Below are positions 59,699 to 64,000 of a stretch of DNA of 64,000 nt, in pieces. Numbering within the stretch: position 1 is the stretch's first letter; every line of letters begins with the position of its first letter. Location: NCBI GenBank assembly GCA_022376515.1, contig WTXI01000016.1:1-64000 (forward strand), given 5' to 3'. The notes beneath the pieces were generated by a model, which ran no database searches, was not told where the DNA came from, and saw only the letters and a program-made list of their open reading frames with translations. This DNA is from Lactifluus volemus. Lineage: Eukaryota > Basidiomycota > Agaricomycetes > Russulales > Russulaceae. A program made the translations under genes and the position numbers.

Positions 59699-60679
59699 TT
59701 ATGGATTGGGTGGCGGCCCTTTTAGTCTGCGAACATTAGATAGGATGCGGACAGCATCTTTTGAGGCTACATAAGATAGACCGCTCCAAATGGTGGTCAT
59801 GGCTACGGTCCATCTAAGTCGTACAGTTATGCCTGGACCAAGACATCTTGCTACGGAAGACTTACTGTAAGCCCCTGAGGTAAAGCCCGAAGCCAGCTGC
59901 CACGCCTGGTAGAAGGGGACTTATCGTTGTAGACCCCAAAAGGAGAAGTTGAAGCGCTGTGTTGACTTTACTGATCGTCGTTGGATGCACTTCCGCAGAT
60001 GGTATCGAGAAGTCCCAGTAGCGCCGAAAAGTTTTCTTTGGACAGTTGAAATCGATGATATGAGTGCAAGGTGGCGTGCTTACCGGATGTGGAAGCGATG
60101 TGTATCGGATGTAAAACGCAGACAGTGACAACAACATATCACGGCCAAAGATAATGCTAGCCAACGGAACTAGTTCGGGGATGAGTATTGAGTTTTTTTT
60201 TCAGGCTTTGAGAGCTCACAGGGAAGTAATCCCTGCATTGTCAATGTGACGACAAGAGTGCCAACAAGTGCTTTGTCCGCGGCAGGATCAAGGATAGTCC
60301 CAAGGATAGATGTCATCCGATATTTACGTGCTAAGAAACCATCTAACTGTGAAACAAACCTCTCAACGAGGCAGGGTACAAAGTTGTCTCGAAGACTCAC
60401 CCAGTCCGTGATCCCAGCATAAAGCAATAGGCCAGTGGCAGCCACATAGTTGTCAGATAAAATCACCCATCCCAAAGCAGGGCAAGTTGCAATGCGCGAG
60501 GCGGTCAAGAAATTCGGAAACGTGTAGATGTTTTCACGCAAAGCGGGCTTTCGTAGCGGCGGCTGTGTATGCTGAAAGCGGTGGATGGACTGCACTGAGA
60601 AAGCGATTGAACGAGAACGGGCATGAAGGATGAATGAACGACGAATGAAACATGAGGTGGTTTGACTGGCTATGAGCAT
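59699..60679 (-). CDS. CRD1: Cardiolipin synthase (CDP-alcohol phosphotransferase family)
   Basis: Joins CDP-diacylglycerol and phosphatidylglycerol in the mitochondrial inner membrane. Start MLIASQTTSCFIRRSF, rich in Arg, is a mitochondrial presequence. Then ENIYTFPNFLTASRIATCPA leads into the first helix. After an intron the catalytic signature DxxDGxxARx8GxxxDxxxD is complete (TDW joined to LDGFLARKYRM and GTILDPAADK). Later blocks: LASIIFGRDMLLSLSAFYIR, SAEVHPTTISKVNTALQLLL, and a last exon with TTIWSGLSYVASKDAVRIL and the Pro-rich end. The ATG is 92 bp from the divergent GPI12 gene. Confidence 0.85.
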
Positions 60680-60771
60680 GCTGTGGATCAAAATGGAAAA
60701 AGGAACAATCCACAGGCGATGACAACCGACAAACTAGGCGCACGCGTACGGGTTTGTTTGATACGTCTGAG
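60680..60771. promoter_or_regulatory. Bidirectional promoter region, CRD1/GPI12
   Basis: 92 bases separate two divergent start codons; it has to contain both core promoters. No TATA box is evident. Confidence 0.45.
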
Positions 60772-61795
60772 ATGCCGTCTACGCGCCCTGGCTTGTATGT
60801 TATATTCGCCTTATTCCCTTTCTTCTTGGCTCTCTTGCTCCATCCATTGGATTCGGACGCTGTTTTTTCCTTTCAACCCAATACTATCCCATCCAACCCC
60901 TCACGTATTCTACTCTTAACAGCTCATCCTGATGACGAGACTTTTTTTTTCGGTCCGACCTTGACCTCTCTGATTCCTTCATCCGAGACCTCTGTGTCCA
61001 CCAGTCCAGCAAGTAGCAATTCTATCGCCGACCCTTTTCCACAGGTATACTCGCTGTGCTTCTCCGTCGGCAATGCATACGGCCTGGGTGAGGTTCGAAG
61101 GCGTGAAATTGAGGATAGCCTAGACGTTATTGGAGTCGATAAGGACAGACGATGGGTCCTCGACGAACCGTACGTTACCTTACCATGTCTTGTGATGTTT
61201 TCTTGCAGCTCACAAAACCAAAGTGAGTTTCCGGACAGCATCACTACGACGTGGAATGCCAGTCTTATCGCTGCAACTGTCAACAGATATGTCGTAGATT
61301 ACAATATCTCCATCGTACGTGTCTTGCTCAACAACATTTACCACTGATGATCCATGTTGCTCGTAGATCCTGACTTTTGATTCATACGGTGTGTCTGGCC
61401 ACCTGAATCACATCTCTCTATATCATGGAGTATCTCTCCTTCTGGCCACGCCTCAGGCCGACATCATAGCCCCGTTGACGGCGTATTCCCTAAAATCGAA
61501 GCCAATCGTCATCGAATATATTGGAATTCTTGCCCCTCTGTACGTCAGGTTAAAGACGGCTCTTTCCAGGGCTGTAGACGCTATGGGACGTGGCGTGAAA
61601 AGCAGCAGCTCTTCCTCATTTGATCGACCAATCTTTGTCGCGGGGATAAGGCAATACCTTCGATCTGTTGAAGCCACGAAGCAGCATCAATCCCAGCTCG
61701 TCTGGTTTCGCTGGTTGTTTATGGCTTTCTCTCAGCATATGTGGGTAAACGAGTGGGAGCCTATTCCTGTCATTCAGGGTGGAAGGGTGTCATGA
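60772..61795 (+). CDS. GPI12: N-acetylglucosaminyl-phosphatidylinositol de-N-acetylase (PIG-L/Gpi12)
   Basis: Second step of GPI-anchor synthesis on the ER membrane. A single N-terminal membrane helix (LYVIFALFPFFLALLL) precedes the zinc site ILLLTAHPDDETFFFGPTL (Asp-Asp-His class). LCFSVGNAYGLGEVRRREIE follows, then after two introns ILTFDSYGVSGHLNHISLYH with the second His pair. The end reads QHMWVNEWEPIP. About 250 residues, the usual size. Confidence 0.9.
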
Positions 61796-62288
61796 TCTGA
61801 GGATCCGTACTTCGTAAGTCGCAATCGTTTGATTTCAGCGGTGAACTGATGTAATAAAGGCCGACAGTGGGATATTTTTGGGTGTTGCGTGTCGGCTTCG
61901 AGACTTGTTGAGTAGAGAGGTGAGAGATATGAGGAAGGAAGAGAGAGAGAAAGGGATAGGAACACTTAGTCGTAATGCAAGACTCAAAAATGTTTATGTC
62001 TGAGGGGAATACTGAGAAACTTAGAATTTGCACAACTCAGATACTGATTTCAGAGGAGAAAAATATATGGCTAACTGTACTTGACGATTCCTTCTGTCGA
62101 AAAGAATGAATTTGTTTGAATTGACCCCGCCTTACCCACATGTTTCCCAAGTTAATTGCTATCTCTTAGTAGGCCCTAATACTCTGTTGATAGCCTCCCC
62201 AACTGCTACTAAGTACAAGACTCGATAGCATAACCCTAACCTTACAGAACAAAATGAGGTTAGTGCCAATGATACAGATTCCCTCAAT
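61796..62288. other. Intergenic region
   Basis: 493 bases; contains a GA-rich simple tract near 61917-61960 but no gene. Confidence 0.5.
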
Positions 62289-63426
62289 ATGCCCTCCGAG
62301 TCTCCAACAGATTTGTACCTAGCTATCGATTGCGGTTCTACCAAAACTTCCGCGGTATTATGCTCACCAAGTGGAACCATACTTGCTCGCGCACGAACCG
62401 GCCGTTCAAACTTTGCCTACCTCGGCCTTGATGCCTTTCTTAAAAGCATCTGCGAGGTGGCGTCGTCCGTTTTGACAACAGCCCTTCGGCCACCCAGAGC
62501 AATCACACTCCCAGTCGACCTTACCACGTACGTCGATGCCGCCGGAGCTAGCACACCGCCGTACAATCTTCGAGCAGCATGGCTGGGCGGCGCTGGTGTG
62601 GACTCGCCTTCCATAATTTCTCAACTTCGCCCTCATATCTCTGCGCTATTCTCCGTCCCTGTCGAACGTCTTACCGTTTCCAACGACATCCACCTCCTCG
62701 CTGCACCGCTGCGCATCTTTCCAGACGTACAAACCGCCATCGCAGTGGTCGCAGGTACAGGAAGTATCGTCGCCAGCTTTCGCGGTGGCCCGGTTGACGC
62801 TCCGCTAGAGGAGCTCGCGCGTGTGGGTGGTTGGGGTTGGATCCTCGGGGACGAAGGTAGTGGTTTCGACGTCGGGCGTACAGCCGTGCGCGCCTTGCTT
62901 TCACAGCAAGATACGGGGGTTGTAGTTACACATGGCTCACTGAGAGAGAAGATCCTCAAAAAATTCGGTGTTGTGGACGTGATGGATTTGCTGGCGGCTG
63001 TATATGCGCCAGACTCGACTAATTCGCTCCCACGCGAGAGTCGGCTCTCTTCGCTCTGCCCGCTTGTATTCGAGGCAGCTTTGATGGATAGCGATCCCCT
63101 TGCCGTCGAAGTTGTGAGGGACTGTGCACACAAGCTCGCCAGGCAGATATTAGCGGTTCTCATCTCCCCTTCCGATCAACAGGTACGTGACCGTCTGTCC
63201 TTCTGACGACTACTCCCAACTGTACCAATAGGATCATCCCCGCAAGGCCCGCGCATCTTCGAGCGTTCTATGTCTCGGTGGTTCCTTAGGGGGCATAGAA
63301 GACTACCGCGAAATTGTCCTCTCTTTCCTGAAGGAAAATGGGCATGTTTTCAAGCACGTAGAGATTGTTTCGGATGCGGCGGAGGTAGGTGCACGAGCAT
63401 TAGCCGCAGCGTGGAAAGGGAGGTAG
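62289..63426 (+). CDS. N-acetylglucosamine kinase (BadF/BcrA ATPase family)
   Basis: Phosphorylates GlcNAc from chitin turnover. The first exon (62289-63180) reads MPSESPTDLYLAIDCGSTKT (phosphate-1 loop), VSNDIHLLAAPLR, AIAVVAGTGSIVASF (phosphate-2), VGGWGWILGDEGSGFDVGRT with the sugar-binding residues, and CAHKLARQILAVLI. After one short intron the second exon (63231-63426) has SVLCLGGSLGGIEDYREIVL, KENGHVFKHVEIVSDAAEVG and GARALAAAWKGR. The length (about 360 residues) is typical. No defects are seen. Confidence 0.9.
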
Positions 63427-64000
63427 TGGCAGAAAGCTGGTGAGGGAACTTTCATCCAAGAAGGGTTTTGGATGTCTCCAGTAGGCTATGTTGCTTGTCA
63501 AATCGTCATGCATGAATGGTAGTTGATCCCTTGTCGGAGGGTCTATTTTTCAGGATAGCATGGTCGACTTGAATGTGGACCTCTAGGTGTCTCTATGTTC
63601 CCAATGGTACGTACGGGAATCACCTAAAGGTGGCAGGCGCATCGTTTTCAGGACTACGATGACCTAGACCAATCCAAGTTGTTCTGTCATATAGCTACTC
63701 GCGGCTACATACATCTCATTCTACCATTTGCTAGTATGTCCCATCCCACTTGAGCCAGTTGCACAGCATACCTACACGCTGTACTCAGCTTTGTCAGCGT
63801 CCATTTTCCCAAGAGCTTGGCAAGAAGTGAAACAAATATGCCGTCTTTCGACATCTGCTTCACCACTATCTGGTCCCACGTCGGGAAGTGCACGAACCGA
63901 CGGCGTACCGGCGCGACACGGTTTAGACTGGGATATTGCTCAAAGATGGATCGGCCACTATTCTTCCTCGAGACAGCGAAGAAAATCGCGCGCGTGTTAA
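63427..64000. other. Unassigned window end
   Basis: No clear gene. A minus-strand frame entering from the right edge (about 63830-64000) could be the 3' part of another gene, but it has no recognisable domain. Confidence 0.35.

Noticed and set aside
1..64000. CRISPR array, rRNA or a secondary-metabolite cluster
   Set aside because: No regularly spaced repeats, no rRNA-like stretch, and no backbone synthase; the genes are housekeeping and secreted-enzyme types.

Overview
The window is nuclear DNA of a filamentous basidiomycete, most likely an Agaricomycete. The genes are cut by many short GT-AG introns, the repeats are chromodomain Ty3/gypsy elements, non-LTR retroelements and a hAT transposon, and the proteins read as mushroom-type orthologues (glyoxal-oxidase-like copper radical oxidases, a DUF3455 secreted protein, a LysM protein, fungal P4-ATPase and CSC1-like channel). 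I cannot name a genus.

Positions 1-18300 are a transposon-rich block. Two different gypsy elements lie head to head (element 1, minus strand, 1 to about 3800; element 2, plus strand, about 3803-5893). They are followed by remains of other repeats, an apparently intact spliced hAT transposase (7796-11050), a small casein-kinase-1-like gene whose HRD aspartate is histidine (11277-12441), and a third, 5'-truncated gypsy element (12868-17318) with an extra zinc-knuckle ORF before its 3' LTR. Two 5'-truncated non-LTR insertions with target-site duplications sit here (15241-15387 inside the third element; 17578-18283 beside a tRNA-derived SINE head).

Positions 18798-63426 are gene-dense and mostly housekeeping: P4-ATPase flippase; TMEM184/OST-alpha-like membrane protein; LysM protein; CSC1/TMEM63 channel; a probable proteasome assembly chaperone; the cytokinetic myosin light chain Cdc4; a UAS-UBX protein; Dna2; the NEDD8 E1 regulatory subunit Ula1; mitochondrial release factor 1; two glyoxal-oxidase-like genes in inverted orientation enclosing Utp7 and a 3.2-kb LINE; a class I HDAC; a DUF3455 protein; cardiolipin synthase; GPI12/PIG-L deacetylase; and GlcNAc kinase. 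Many neighbours are divergent pairs about 30-140 bp apart, so they probably share promoters.

The strongest observations are: (1) the two oxidase genes are almost identical over about 1.16 kb including an intron but diverge at both ends, as expected of recent gene conversion, and carry different membrane anchors; (2) the two gag-bearing gypsy elements have the same gag-stop/pol arrangement, a minus-one shift on a T5 run; (3) a LINE with a 17-bp target-site duplication landed just upstream of Utp7; (4) at least five otherwise conserved genes contain single-base frameshifts, which looks more like residual assembly error than decay. I found no CRISPR array, rRNA or credible tRNA gene.
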